Assembly (NCBI GenBank): GCA_041687395.1
Contig: JAWLCA010000018.1
Location: 33,664-97,663, forward strand
From: JAWLCA01 sp041687395
GTDB lineage: Bacteria > Pseudomonadota > Alphaproteobacteria > Rhodobacterales > Rhodobacteraceae
Direction: 5' to 3'
DNA: 64,000 nt
Each line of letters starts with the position of its first letter. Within the stretch, counting starts at the first letter, position 1. The notes under the pieces were generated by a model, which ran no database searches, was not told the origin of the DNA, and saw only the letters and a list, made by a program, of their open reading frames with translations. Positions 49,495-59,295 of the stretch are shown in pieces. The translations under genes and the position numbers were made by a program.

Positions 49495-51255
49495 ATGGTT
49501 CGCATGTTTCAGGCGCTGATCTTGGCGCTGGTGATGAGCACGGGCACGGCGGCGGCGCAGGACAGCTTCTGGCTGCAGATCGAGGCGCAGCCGAACCTGC
49601 GCGAGGCGGAAACCCGCGCGCGCGCCTATTCCGGTGTCTTCGACGACGTGCAGGGCTATCGGCTCGGCTCGGGCTGGTATGCGATCACGCTCGGCCCATT
49701 TCCCGACCGCGCCAGCGCCGACGCGCGCCTGCGCGAGTTGCGGCGCGAGCGTCTGGTCCCGGCCGACAGCTTTCTGGCCGATGGGCGCAACTTCCGACAA
49801 TCGTTCTGGCCGGTGGGCGCAGCGCTGACGCCGGTTCCCGAGGTGACGGCAGACCCTCTGCCCCCCGCACCCGAGGTCGCACCGGAGCCGGAGGTACCGG
49901 CGATCACCGCCCCCCTGCCCGTCCCGGATGAAACCCCGGCCGAGGCGCGGCGGGCAGAGCAGCTTCTGGATCGGCCCGGCCGCGAACAGGTACAGAGCGC
50001 CCTGCAGTGGAAAGGTTATTACAACTCGGCCATCGACGGCGCCTTCGGCCCCGGCACGCGGGCGGCGATGGCCGGCTGGCAGGCCGATCGCGGCTACGAT
50101 CAGACCGGCGTGCTGACCACGCGCCAGCGCGCGGAACTGATCCGCGACTGGCAGGCCGCGATGGCCGAACTGGGGCTGGAGGTCGTGCGCGACGAAGCAG
50201 CAGGGATCGAGATCCAGTTGCCGCTGGCGATGGTCGCCTTCGCCCGATACGAGCCGCCCTTTGCCCATTACGACAGCCGCGACGGCGCCACGCCCCGCGT
50301 CCTGCTGATCAGCCAGCCCGGCGACCAGCAGACGCTGTTCGGGCTGTACGACATCATGCAGACGCTGGAGATCGTGCCGACGGAAGGGTTCCGCGAACGC
50401 TCCGGCTCGTCTTTCGTGCTGACGGGGCAGCGGGCGGGGCTGCAAAGCTACACCTATGCCGAGCTGCGCGGCGGCCTGATCAAGGGCTACACGCTGGTCT
50501 GGGATCCGGCCGATGGCGACCGGATGACCCGCGTGCTGGACGCGATGAAAGCCAGCTTCACCCCCTTCGGCGACTTTGCCCTCGACCCGACCGAGGGGGA
50601 GGCAAGCGCCGCGGCGCGGCGCGACCTCTTGGCCGGGCTGGAGATCCGCCGGCCGCTTCGCGTGCGCTCGGGCTTCTATGTCGATGATCGGGGCACGGTC
50701 CTGACCAGCGCCGAAGCGGTGGCCGGTTGCGGCCGCATCACGCTGGACGATCGCCATGACGCCACCGTCGCGGCCCTGGACACCGACCTCGGCATCGCCG
50801 TGCTGCGCCCCGAAACCCCGCTCGCGCCGCTGGACGTGGCGGAATTCCGCACTGCCTCGACCCGGCCGCTGGCCGAGGTGGCGGCAGCGGGCTTCCCCTA
50901 CGGCGATCGCATCGCGCTGCCCACGCTCACCTATGGCACCTTTCAGGAACCGGGCGGGCTGAACGGAGAACAGGGGCTGGCGCGGTTGGCGATGACCCTT
51001 CTGCCGGGCGATGCCGGCGGGCCAGTCTATGACGTCAGCGGCGCGGTGATGGGCATGGTCCTGCCGCGCGACGAGAACGGCGCGCGCCGGCTGCCAGATG
51101 ATGTCAGCTTCGCCGCAGATGCCGCCGCCCTGGCCGAAGTCCTGGAAGAGGCGGGCGTGTCGCTCCGCCCCGCGACGCGTCAGGGGGCGCTGGCGCCCGA
51201 GGATCTGGCGCGGCTTGCCACCGGGATGACGGTCATGGTTTCATGCTGGGAGTAG
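49495..51255 (+). CDS. SPOR/peptidoglycan-binding protein with degenerate trypsin-like domain
   Basis: The 586-residue exported protein has a signal peptide (MVRMFQALILALVMSTGTAAAQ), an SPOR-like domain (about residues 25-100, GYRLGSGWYAITLGPF), a proline-rich linker, a PG_binding_1 domain (about 160-220, QSALQWKGYYNSAIDGAFGPGTRAAM) and a C-terminal trypsin-like domain (about 395-540). In the last domain the catalytic histidine site reads VLTSAEAVAGC, not TxAHxV, and the serine site reads GDAGGPV, not GDSGGP; the aspartate region (TDLGIAVLR) is kept. It therefore looks like a pseudoprotease that binds peptidoglycan. It is divergent from glyQ. Confidence 0.88.
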   Translation: MVRMFQALILALVMSTGTAAAQDSFWLQIEAQPNLREAETRARAYSGVFDDVQGYRLGSGWYAITLGPFPDRASADARLRELRRERLVPADSFLADGRNFRQSFWPVGAALTPVPEVTADPLPPAPEVAPEPEVPAITAPLPVPDETPAEARRAEQLLDRPGREQVQSALQWKGYYNSAIDGAFGPGTRAAMAGWQADRGYDQTGVLTTRQRAELIRDWQAAMAELGLEVVRDEAAGIEIQLPLAMVAFARYEPPFAHYDSRDGATPRVLLISQPGDQQTLFGLYDIMQTLEIVPTEGFRERSGSSFVLTGQRAGLQSYTYAELRGGLIKGYTLVWDPADGDRMTRVLDAMKASFTPFGDFALDPTEGEASAAARRDLLAGLEIRRPLRVRSGFYVDDRGTVLTSAEAVAGCGRITLDDRHDATVAALDTDLGIAVLRPETPLAPLDVAEFRTASTRPLAEVAAAGFPYGDRIALPTLTYGTFQEPGGLNGEQGLARLAMTLLPGDAGGPVYDVSGAVMGMVLPRDENGARRLPDDVSFAADAAALAEVLEEAGVSLRPATRQGALAPEDLARLATGMTVMVSCWE

Positions 51256-51259
51256 CCGA

Positions 51260-52708
51260 TCAGGACCGCCAAAACCGCGGGAGGAACAGCACGAAGACCG
51301 ACAGAAGCTCCAGCCGGCCCAGAAGCATGGCGAAGATCATCAGCCACTTTGCGATGGCCGGGAACTGATCCACTGCCCCGGTCGGCCCCACGCCCGCGCC
51401 CCACACCGGGCCGATGTTGAACACCGCCGTCCACGACGCCGTCAGCGCGGTCATAGTCGGCAGCCCGGTCAGCGACAGAAGCACCGCGAAGACGCCGAAG
51501 GTCAGGATGAAGGCGGTGAACAGCACGATCACCGAGTTGACCACGTCGTTGCCCAGCACCCGCCCCTCCAGCCGCAGGGGCACCACGCGGCTGGGGCTGT
51601 GGATGCGCCGGATCTGCGCGCGCACTGCCTCGATCAGCACCAGATAGCGGAATACCTTGATCGAACAGCCGGTGGACGAGGTGCAGCCGCCGATGATGCC
51701 GACGACCAGAAGGACGATGAAGGCGAAGGTGCCCCAAGCCATCACGTTGACACTGGCATACCCGGTGCCGGACATGATCGTGACCAGATTGAACACCGTT
51801 TCGCGCAGCGCGGGCAGCAGCGGCGCCTCCAGCACGATGACCTGATAGGCCACGATCAACCCGATCCCATAGGACAGCCAGCGCAGATAGGCCCGCACCT
51901 GCACGTCGCGCCACATCGGCCCCACCGCCCCGCCCAGGATCTGCACGTAGCGCACGAACGGCAGCGTGGCGGCGACCATGAACACGGCAGCGGCATACTC
52001 GTTGGGGCCGACAAACTTTGCGAACGACTGGTCGGTGGTGGAAAACCCGCCAGTTGCGATGGTGGTCAGGGCATGCACCGCCGCCTCGAACCCGGTCATG
52101 CCGAGCGCGTAATAGGTCACCGCGCAGGCGACCGTCAGCGCCACGTAGATCTGGATCAGCGAGATCGAGATGTCGATCGCCCGCGGCAGGATCTTGCCCA
52201 GCGTGTCGAACGCCTCGGACTTGAAGAACTGCATGCCCCCCACCCGCATCACGGGCAGGAAGATCAGCGCCACGATGATGATGCCAAGGCCCCCCAGCCA
52301 CTGCAGCATGCCCCGCCAAAGATTGGTTCCATAGGGCAGGTCGTCCAGCCCCACGAAGACGGTGGTGCCCGTCGTGGTCATGCCCGACATCGATTCAAAC
52401 ATCGCATCGGTGAAGCCCACCCCCGGCGCACCCAGAATGAAGGGCAGCGCGCCAAACAATGGCAGCGCCACCCAGACGCCGGTGGTCAGCACGAAGGACT
52501 GCGGAATCGTCAGCACCTTGCCGCGCCCGTTGGCGCAGGCCATCGCCACCAGCACCCCCGCCGCCATCGTCACGATCGCGCATTCCAGAAACACCAGCCA
52601 GTGCGGGTTGCGGGTGGCGAGATCGGCAACCATCGGCAACAGCATCATCGCGCCCAGCGCGGCGACCAGCAGACCGATAATGAAGCCCACGGGGCGCAGA
52701 TCGAACAT
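51260..52708 (-). CDS. trkH: Potassium uptake protein TrkH
   Basis: The 482-residue membrane protein has the four pore-loop repeats of Trk/Ktr channels: ESMSGMTTTGTTVF, TTIATGGFSTTD, IMSGTGYASVN and FNIGPVWGAG. The glycines of the selectivity filters are present. It conducts K+ into the cell with a TrkA-type gating ring. No trkA gene is in the window, so the regulator must be encoded elsewhere. It ends 4 bases after the stop of the convergent SPOR-protein gene. Confidence 0.95.
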   Translation of the reverse strand: MFDLRPVGFIIGLLVAALGAMMLLPMVADLATRNPHWLVFLECAIVTMAAGVLVAMACANGRGKVLTIPQSFVLTTGVWVALPLFGALPFILGAPGVGFTDAMFESMSGMTTTGTTVFVGLDDLPYGTNLWRGMLQWLGGLGIIIVALIFLPVMRVGGMQFFKSEAFDTLGKILPRAIDISISLIQIYVALTVACAVTYYALGMTGFEAAVHALTTIATGGFSTTDQSFAKFVGPNEYAAAVFMVAATLPFVRYVQILGGAVGPMWRDVQVRAYLRWLSYGIGLIVAYQVIVLEAPLLPALRETVFNLVTIMSGTGYASVNVMAWGTFAFIVLLVVGIIGGCTSSTGCSIKVFRYLVLIEAVRAQIRRIHSPSRVVPLRLEGRVLGNDVVNSVIVLFTAFILTFGVFAVLLSLTGLPTMTALTASWTAVFNIGPVWGAGVGPTGAVDQFPAIAKWLMIFAMLLGRLELLSVFVLFLPRFWRS

Positions 52709-52759
52709 GGCGCAAGGCTTGGTCCGCGCCCGTCAGCCTGTCAAGCGCTCCGCGGCCCC

Positions 52760-53857
<1,098 letters not shown>

Positions 53858-54141
53858 TGCTGCCATCTTCCTTCTGGCCGGGTCTGTCCCCGGCACAGTC
53901 CCTATTTGGCGCGCCGCGCGCCCGGTTCCAGCACTTTTGCGCACATCCTTCGTGCACTTCTGCCGGTCATGTGGCCAACGCATAACCCACCGCGTCCGCG
54001 AACGGCAGGAAAAATTGCACCGCCTACCTCCGGCCGCGCGACCGGCTGCGACCGGCTGTCGCACCGGGCCGCATTAACCCTGCCTTCAGCCTTCTGCGGC
54101 ACATCGGACCCCACGGATACTTGCATTAGATGGGAGCACAC

Positions 54142-54465
54142 ATGCGATTTCGCGAGATGCGCTGGCCCTGCAATCACCCGGTCGTGGCAATGCTGAACGG
54201 GGCCGAACAGCAGGCCGCGCTCGTCAACATCAGCGCTGGCGGCGCCCGGCTGACGGGCCTTCGGGGCCTTGCGCCCGGCAACCGGCTGATCCTGCGGCTC
54301 CTGAACCGGTCTCTCGTGGCCGAGGTGCGGTGGATCCGCGCGAACCTTTGCGGGGTACGGTTCACGGCCCCGCTGAAGGCGGACGATCTGAACCTCATGC
54401 GGCAGGGCGTGGCGCGCGCCGCGTCAACCGCCCGCCACGCCCACGGCCTGCGCGAGATGCGCTGA
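54142..54465 (+). CDS. PilZ domain protein
   Basis: The 107-residue single-domain protein has the c-di-GMP-binding elements of PilZ, but in reduced form. The usual N-terminal RxxxR is approximated by MRFREMRWP, and the second motif D/NxSxxG is VNISAGGARL. A strand follows with LVAEVRWIRANLCGVRF. ATG 54142 is chosen over ATG 54130 because GGGAG lies about 6 bases upstream of it. It is probably a cytoplasmic c-di-GMP effector; no partner gene is adjacent. Confidence 0.85.
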   Translation: MRFREMRWPCNHPVVAMLNGAEQQAALVNISAGGARLTGLRGLAPGNRLILRLLNRSLVAEVRWIRANLCGVRFTAPLKADDLNLMRQGVARAASTARHAHGLREMR

Positions 54466-54535
54466 CGCACGTCGCTTCCCCGTCCCGCCGCCGCGTGGCA
54501 CACTGTCGCCGAAACTGCAGCGCCGACAGGACACC

Positions 54536-55339
54536 ATGCCCGACCCGACGACCGCCACCGCCCGGCACCTGCTTGACGCGCTGGACCGCCGCAGCCAGAT
54601 CGCCCCGCTGACCGATGCCGATCCGCCCCTCGACCTGGCCGGCGCCTATCGCATCGCCCACGCGGTCACCCGCTTGCGCCATGACAGGGGAGAGCACTCC
54701 GTCGGCCGCAAGATCGGCTTCACCAACTGCACCATCTGGGATGAATACAACGTCCACGCCCCGATCTGGGGGCTGGTCTGGGACAGCACGCTCGCGCCCC
54801 TTGGTGAACCCGCTTCATTGGCTGGGCTTGTCGAACCAAAGATCGAGCCCGAACTGATCCTGCGCCTGTCGCGCTCCCCCGCCCCCGGCCAGCCGCCGGC
54901 TAACCTGATCGGCTGCATCGACGCCGTCGCCTTCGGGTTTGAGCTGGTGCAATCGCTGTTTCCCGGCTGGCGCTTCCGCGCACCCGACACGGTCGCCGCC
55001 TTTGGTCTGCACGGCGCGCTGCGGCACGGCCCCTGGGTCACGGTCGATGCCGCCACCGACTGGCCCCGCCTGCTGTCCGATTTCCCCGTCACCCTGTCCT
55101 GCGATGGCCAGGTGATGGACGAAGGGCACAGCGCCAACGTGATGGGCGGCGGCCCGCTCGCCGCGCTCGCCCATCTGGTGGACCTGCTGGCGAACGATCC
55201 CGACGCCCCGCCGCTTCAGGCAGGCGAGATCATCTCCACCGGCACCCTGACCCGCGCCCTGCCCATCAAGCCCGGGCAGACCTGGACGGCCGAGGCCCAC
55301 GGCCTGCCTCTGCCTCCCATCACCCTGACACTGAGCTGA
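54536..55339 (+). CDS. 2-keto-4-pentenoate hydratase-like (FAH superfamily) protein
   Basis: The 267-residue protein is of the fumarylacetoacetase/2-oxopent-4-enoate hydratase fold. Seen motifs are AYRIAHAVTRLR, GRKIGFTN, the metal-binding EPKIEPELIL, GCIDAVAFGFELVQS and NVMGGGPLAALAHLVD. Members hydrate or cleave keto acids late in meta-cleavage pathways, but this one stands alone, so the substrate is open. It starts 70 bases after the PilZ stop and converges with metZ. Confidence 0.88.
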   Translation: MPDPTTATARHLLDALDRRSQIAPLTDADPPLDLAGAYRIAHAVTRLRHDRGEHSVGRKIGFTNCTIWDEYNVHAPIWGLVWDSTLAPLGEPASLAGLVEPKIEPELILRLSRSPAPGQPPANLIGCIDAVAFGFELVQSLFPGWRFRAPDTVAAFGLHGALRHGPWVTVDAATDWPRLLSDFPVTLSCDGQVMDEGHSANVMGGGPLAALAHLVDLLANDPDAPPLQAGEIISTGTLTRALPIKPGQTWTAEAHGLPLPPITLTLS

Positions 55340-55513
55340 CCCACACCAAGCCGCAACGCCCCGGCCCGCGAGCAGGGGGCCCGCGCCAAAATCGAGTCAT
55401 GTCGTCCGGCGTTTGTGCATCACCGCACAGCCAGACCAGTCACGCGCGAACTTCAGGAATGCACGGGTTATGTACTGCAGATGCACGCGAAACACACGCG
55501 CATGCACACACCC

Positions 55514-56695
55514 TCAGACGGCGTCCAGCGCCGCCCTCAGGTCGTCGATCAGGTCGCCCTCGTCCTCCAGCCCGACGCTGATCCGCACCAGCCCCGGCGT
55601 GATCCCCAGATGCGCCTTCTGGTCGTCCGGCAGGCGCTGGTGGGTGGTCGTCGCGGGGTGGGTGACCAGGCTTTTCGCATCGCCAAGGTTGTTGGTGATC
55701 TTGAAGATTTCCAGCGCGTTGAGGAAGCGGAACGCGGCCTCCTGGCCGCCCGCCACCTCGATCGCCAGAATGGTGCCGCCCGCGCCCATCTGCGCCATGG
55801 CAAGGACATGCTGCGGGTGGCTCTCCAGCCCCGGATAGACAACCGCCGACAGCTTCTCGTGCCCCTCCAGCGCGCGCGCGATGGCCTGCGCCGCCGCGGT
55901 CTGCGCCCGCACCCGAAGATCCAGCGTTTCCATACCCTTGAGCATCACCCACGCGTTGAACGGGCTCATCGCGCCGCCAGTGTGTTTCAGATAAGGCTCC
56001 ACCACCTTCCGGATGAACTCCTTGGTCCCGCAGATCACGCCGCCAAGGCACCGCCCCTGCCCGTCGATGTGCTTGGTGGTGGAATAGACCACCACATCCG
56101 CGCCCTGCGCCACCGCCTGGCTGTAGATCGGCGTGGCGAACACATTGTCCGCCACCACCAACGCGCCGACCGCATGGGCGATTCTCGCGACCTCAGTGAT
56201 ATCGACGATCTCCAGCCGCGGATTCGACATCGTCTCGAAGAAGACGGCTTTCGTTCCAGGCCGAACCGCGGCGCGCCACTGCTCCAGATCGGCGCCATCC
56301 ACGAACGTCACCTCGACGCCGAACCGCGTCAGGATTTCCTCCAGAATATACAGGCACGACCCGAACAGCGCGCGCGACGAGACGACGTGATCCCCCGCCT
56401 TCAGCATTGCCATCAGCGCGCCATTGACCGCCGCCATGCCGCTGGCGGTGGCAAAGGCATCCTCGGTCTCCTCGACCGCGGCGATACGGTCCTCGAACAT
56501 CCGCACCGTGGGGTTGCCGTAGCGGGCATAGATGAACTCGTCCGGGCCGGCCTTGGTGAACCGCGCCTCGGCCTGCTCGGCGCTCTCATAGACAAAGCCC
56601 TGCGTCAGAAAGATCGCCTCGGACATCTCGCCATACTGGCTGCGGCGGGCGCCGGTGTGCACCATCTTGGTGCGCGGTTTCCAGGTGTCCGACAT
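55514..56695 (-). CDS. metZ: O-succinylhomoserine sulfhydrylase
   Basis: The 393-residue PLP enzyme of the Cys/Met metabolism family has ARYGNPTVRMFEDRIA, ATASGMAAVNGALMA, ADNVFATPIYSQA and the PLP lysine in YSTTKHIDGQGR. It makes homocysteine from O-succinyl- or O-acetylhomoserine and sulfide. A SAM-II riboswitch and a terminator hairpin stand in its leader (56714-56808), so it should be shut down when S-adenosylmethionine is plentiful. Start ATG 56695 lies 18 bases from the terminator's U-run. Confidence 0.95.
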   Translation of the reverse strand: MSDTWKPRTKMVHTGARRSQYGEMSEAIFLTQGFVYESAEQAEARFTKAGPDEFIYARYGNPTVRMFEDRIAAVEETEDAFATASGMAAVNGALMAMLKAGDHVVSSRALFGSCLYILEEILTRFGVEVTFVDGADLEQWRAAVRPGTKAVFFETMSNPRLEIVDITEVARIAHAVGALVVADNVFATPIYSQAVAQGADVVVYSTTKHIDGQGRCLGGVICGTKEFIRKVVEPYLKHTGGAMSPFNAWVMLKGMETLDLRVRAQTAAAQAIARALEGHEKLSAVVYPGLESHPQHVLAMAQMGAGGTILAIEVAGGQEAAFRFLNALEIFKITNNLGDAKSLVTHPATTTHQRLPDDQKAHLGITPGLVRISVGLEDEGDLIDDLRAALDAV

Positions 56696-56713
56696 GCGCT
56701 GTCCTTTCGCGCA

Positions 56714-56745
56714 AAGAAAAAGCCCCCGACCGGACAGGTGGGGGC
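56714..56745 (-). terminator. Intrinsic terminator in metZ leader
   Basis: On the minus strand GCCCCCACC and GGTCGGGGGC form a stem around TGTCC and are followed by TTTTTCTTT. It lies between the SAM-II aptamer and the metZ ATG, so the riboswitch could act by transcription attenuation. Confidence 0.8.
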
Positions 56746-56755
56746 AGCGCCCTTA

Positions 56756-56808
56756 CCTTTTAGCGGCATGTTTAACGTGGCCCGCAATCCGGTCGACAAA
56801 TCGCCACG
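56756..56808 (-). ncRNA. SAM-II (metA) riboswitch
   Basis: The minus strand reads CGTGGCGATTTG, then CCGGATTGC, GGCCACGTTAAAC and GCCGCTAAAAGG. These match the SAM-II consensus: the GATTTG loop, the TTGC segment, the CCACGTTAA pairing strand that closes P1, and the GCTAAAAGG that forms the pseudoknot. It binds S-adenosylmethionine and sits about 60-110 bases ahead of metZ. Recognition is by eye against the known class. Confidence 0.88.
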
Positions 56809-56950
56809 GCCCCGCCGATACGCCTGTTGAGGAAAAAGGTCAACGGGCTGTTGTCGTGCTGCATCGTCACCGGCGTTTCATCCCCCTATCACCACGCTGT
56901 TGCAGTGGTTGGCTAGCCCGACACCACAATATCTTGCGATGGGGCTGCAG

Positions 56951-57820
56951 ATGGCGCTCGTGGCACTGACGATGACCGACCATGGGCTCGCCGCGGCCCC
57001 GGGCGCGTTGCAGGCCGCGCTCGACCGCACCCCGCCCGGCGCGCCGGTCGTCGCGATGATCCACGGCTACCGCTACATCCCCGGCCATCCCCGCCACGAC
57101 CCGCACCGCCAGATCCTGTCGATCCGCCCCGATCTTGGCGGGCCGCGCACGATCTCGTGGCCGCGGCACCTCGGCCTGCACCTGCACGGCCTTGGCCTTG
57201 CCATCGGCTGGGATGCCGCCGGCCGGCTGTGCGTCGCCCATGCCCGGGCCGCAGACACCGGCACCGCGCTGGCCAGGGTGGCCGACCGGTTGGCCGAGGG
57301 CGGCCGGACGCTCCACCTGATCGCCCATAGCCTTGGCGCGCGGGTGGCGCTTTTCGCGCTGGCCTCCGCCCGGCCCGGTGCCATCGGCCGGGTGATCCTG
57401 CTGTCGGCGGCCGACCTGTCCACCACCGCCGATGCGGCGCTGCGCAGTCCGGCCGGACGGCGGGCCGAGGTCATCAATATCACCGGCCGCGAGAATCGCC
57501 TGTTCGACCTGATTTTCGAACGGATGATCCGCGCCCGGGCCGACCGCGCGCTGGGCCGCGGACTGCCCGACGCGCCCGCGAACTGGCTGGACCTGCCGCT
57601 CGACTGCCCGGGCACCCGCGCGGGCCTTTCCCGCCTTGGCCATCGCATCGCCGCCCCGGCCCTGCCGGTCTGCCACTGGTCTGGCTACCTGCGCCCCGGC
57701 GCCTTCGCGCTTTATCGCGCGATGCTGGCCGACCGCGACCGCCTGACGCTGCCACGCCTGCGCGCCTGCCTGCCCTGCGATGCGCCAGATCCCCTGCCTG
57801 CCCTTGCCTCTGCGACCTGA
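56951..57820 (+). CDS. Alpha/beta hydrolase family protein
   Basis: The 289-residue protein has VVAMIHGYRYIPG (oxyanion region) and the nucleophile elbow IAHSLGARVAL with the serine in HSLGA. A later aspartate-rich part and the final VCHWSGYLRPGAF may supply the histidine. It looks like a cytoplasmic esterase or lipase-like enzyme of unknown substrate. Several starts are in frame; ATG 56951 is taken because a GGGG stands 7 bases before it and related proteins start near MALVALT. The GST gene follows after 32 bases. Confidence 0.8.
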   Translation: MALVALTMTDHGLAAAPGALQAALDRTPPGAPVVAMIHGYRYIPGHPRHDPHRQILSIRPDLGGPRTISWPRHLGLHLHGLGLAIGWDAAGRLCVAHARAADTGTALARVADRLAEGGRTLHLIAHSLGARVALFALASARPGAIGRVILLSAADLSTTADAALRSPAGRRAEVINITGRENRLFDLIFERMIRARADRALGRGLPDAPANWLDLPLDCPGTRAGLSRLGHRIAAPALPVCHWSGYLRPGAFALYRAMLADRDRLTLPRLRACLPCDAPDPLPALASAT

Positions 57821-57852
57821 AGCGTCACATTGTCGCGGGAAAGGAGACCGCA

Positions 57853-58560
57853 ATGACCATCGAGCTTTACTACTGGCCCACGCCGAACGGCTGGAAGATC
57901 ACCATCGCGCTGGAAGAGATGGGGCTGCCCTACAACCTCAACCTCATCAACATCGGCGCGGGCGACCAGTTCGACCCCGAATTCCTGAAGATTGCGCCCA
58001 ACAACCGGATGCCTGCCATCGTGGACCCCGACGGGCCGGATGGCGCCCCGATCTCGATCTTTGAATCCGGCGCGATCCTGCAATACCTCGCCCGCAAGAC
58101 CGGCGAGTTCACCGGCCCGACCGAACGTGACCGCGTGGCCGTCGACCAGTGGCTGATGTGGCAGATGGGCGGCGTCGGCCCGATGGCCGGTCAGGCGCAT
58201 CACTTCCTGAAATACGCCCCGTCGATGGAGCCGCCGCAGGATCTGCCCTACGCCAAGGATCGCTACCGGAACGAGGTGGCGCGGCTCTACGGCGTGCTGG
58301 ACCGGCAGCTGGCGAACAACCGCTTCGTCGCGGGCGATTTCTATTCCATCGCCGACATGGCGATCTGGCCCTGGGCCTGCCTGTGGGAGGGCCAGGACCA
58401 GACGCTGGACGACAAGCCCAACATGGCCCGCTGGCTGGACGAGGTCGGCCAGCGCCCCGCCGTCATCAAGGGCAAGGCCGTGGCCGAGGACAAGCGCCGC
58501 CAGGGCAAGATGGACAAGCGCGAGCAGGAAGTGCTGTTCGGCGCGCGCAAGGCGTCCTGA
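57853..58560 (+). CDS. Glutathione S-transferase family protein
   Basis: The 235-residue protein has a thioredoxin-like N-terminal domain (IELYYWPTPNGWKITIALEEMG, NNRMPAIVDPD, SIFESGAILQYLA) and an all-helical C-terminal domain (DQWLMWQMGGVGPMAGQ, FVAGDFYSIADMAIWPWA). It is closest to the YfcG/YghU disulphide-bond oxidoreductase-type GSTs. Start ATG 57853 follows a GGAAAGGAG-like site. Its stop lies 8 bases ahead of the hairpin of repeat module copy C. Confidence 0.92.
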   Translation: MTIELYYWPTPNGWKITIALEEMGLPYNLNLINIGAGDQFDPEFLKIAPNNRMPAIVDPDGPDGAPISIFESGAILQYLARKTGEFTGPTERDRVAVDQWLMWQMGGVGPMAGQAHHFLKYAPSMEPPQDLPYAKDRYRNEVARLYGVLDRQLANNRFVAGDFYSIADMAIWPWACLWEGQDQTLDDKPNMARWLDEVGQRPAVIKGKAVAEDKRRQGKMDKREQEVLFGARKAS

Positions 58561-58568
58561 ACCCTCTC

Positions 58569-58665
58569 ACCTGCGCCGGGTTCGTTCGGCGCAGGTTAGA
58601 TCAGGTTAACAAAAACGCGAAGTCTCTCGTTTTCAATGACTTGGGATTCTGCTCACGCGTGAGCA
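58569..58665 (+). repeat. Intergenic hairpin-plus-dyad module, copy C
   Basis: The 10-base stem ACCTGCGCCG/CGGCGCAGGT (58569-58596) runs into TTAGATCAGGTTAAC, then AAAAACGCG, TTTTCAATGACTTGGGATT and the palindrome TGCTCACGCGTGAGCA (58650-58665). It sits between the convergent stops of the GST and septation-protein genes and closely resembles copy B. Confidence 0.85.
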
Positions 58666-58672
58666 CGAAGCC

Positions 58673-59284
58673 CTATCCCTGCTTGTCGTCCCTCTCGAAC
58701 CCGTAATCCTCCATCAGCTTGCCCTGCGCCATGAAGAAGGCGAACAGGGCAATGGTCAGGCCGAAGGTCTTGAAGTTCACCCAGGCATCGGTCGACATCG
58801 TCCGCCAGACCACCTCGTTCGCGACCGCCAGCCCGGCAAAGAAGAGCGCCAGACGCTTCGTCAGGATCATCCACCCCTCTTGCCTGAGGGGCATCATCCC
58901 CTCCATCACGTATTGCAGCCACGACTGCCCCCGCAGCAGCCCGAGGCCAAGGATGCCCGCGAACAGCAGGTAGATGATCGTCGGCTTGATCTTGAAGAAC
59001 CGCTCGTCGTTCAACCAGACCGACATGCCGCCGAAGACGACCACCAGAACGGCCGTCGCTACCTGCATGCGGCTCAGCTTGCCAGACAGCATCCACAGGA
59101 CGCCGGTGCAGATCAGCAGAACCGGGATGAAGGCCGCCGTCACCACTATGAAGCCGGAATATTCCGTGCCGCCGATGGTGAAGACATCGTTGCGCAGCCA
59201 CATGTAGCCGGCAAAGAAGGCCAGCACCGGGCCCAGTTCCAGCCCCATCTTCACCGCAGGCGAGACTTTTCGCTCGGCCATCAT
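58673..59284 (-). CDS. yciB: Septation protein A (YciB/IspZ)
   Basis: The 203-residue inner-membrane protein has about five helices and YciB motifs: ELGPVLAFFAGYMW, KLSRMQVATAVLVVVFGGMSVWL, FFKIKPTIIYLLFAG and VVWRTMSTDAWVNFKTFG. It is linked to cell-envelope synthesis and division. Two tandem ATGs (59284 and 59281) follow GGGGGA. It ends the minus-strand run ftsY-DMT-yciB; repeat module copy C begins 7 bases after its stop. Confidence 0.94.
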   Translation of the reverse strand: MMAERKVSPAVKMGLELGPVLAFFAGYMWLRNDVFTIGGTEYSGFIVVTAAFIPVLLICTGVLWMLSGKLSRMQVATAVLVVVFGGMSVWLNDERFFKIKPTIIYLLFAGILGLGLLRGQSWLQYVMEGMMPLRQEGWMILTKRLALFFAGLAVANEVVWRTMSTDAWVNFKTFGLTIALFAFFMAQGKLMEDYGFERDDKQG

Positions 59285-59295
59285 TCCCCCAAACC

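Noticed and set aside
53858..54141. Zur box or riboswitch upstream of folE2
   Set aside because: I looked for AT-rich Zur-like dyads and preQ1-like elements and saw none.
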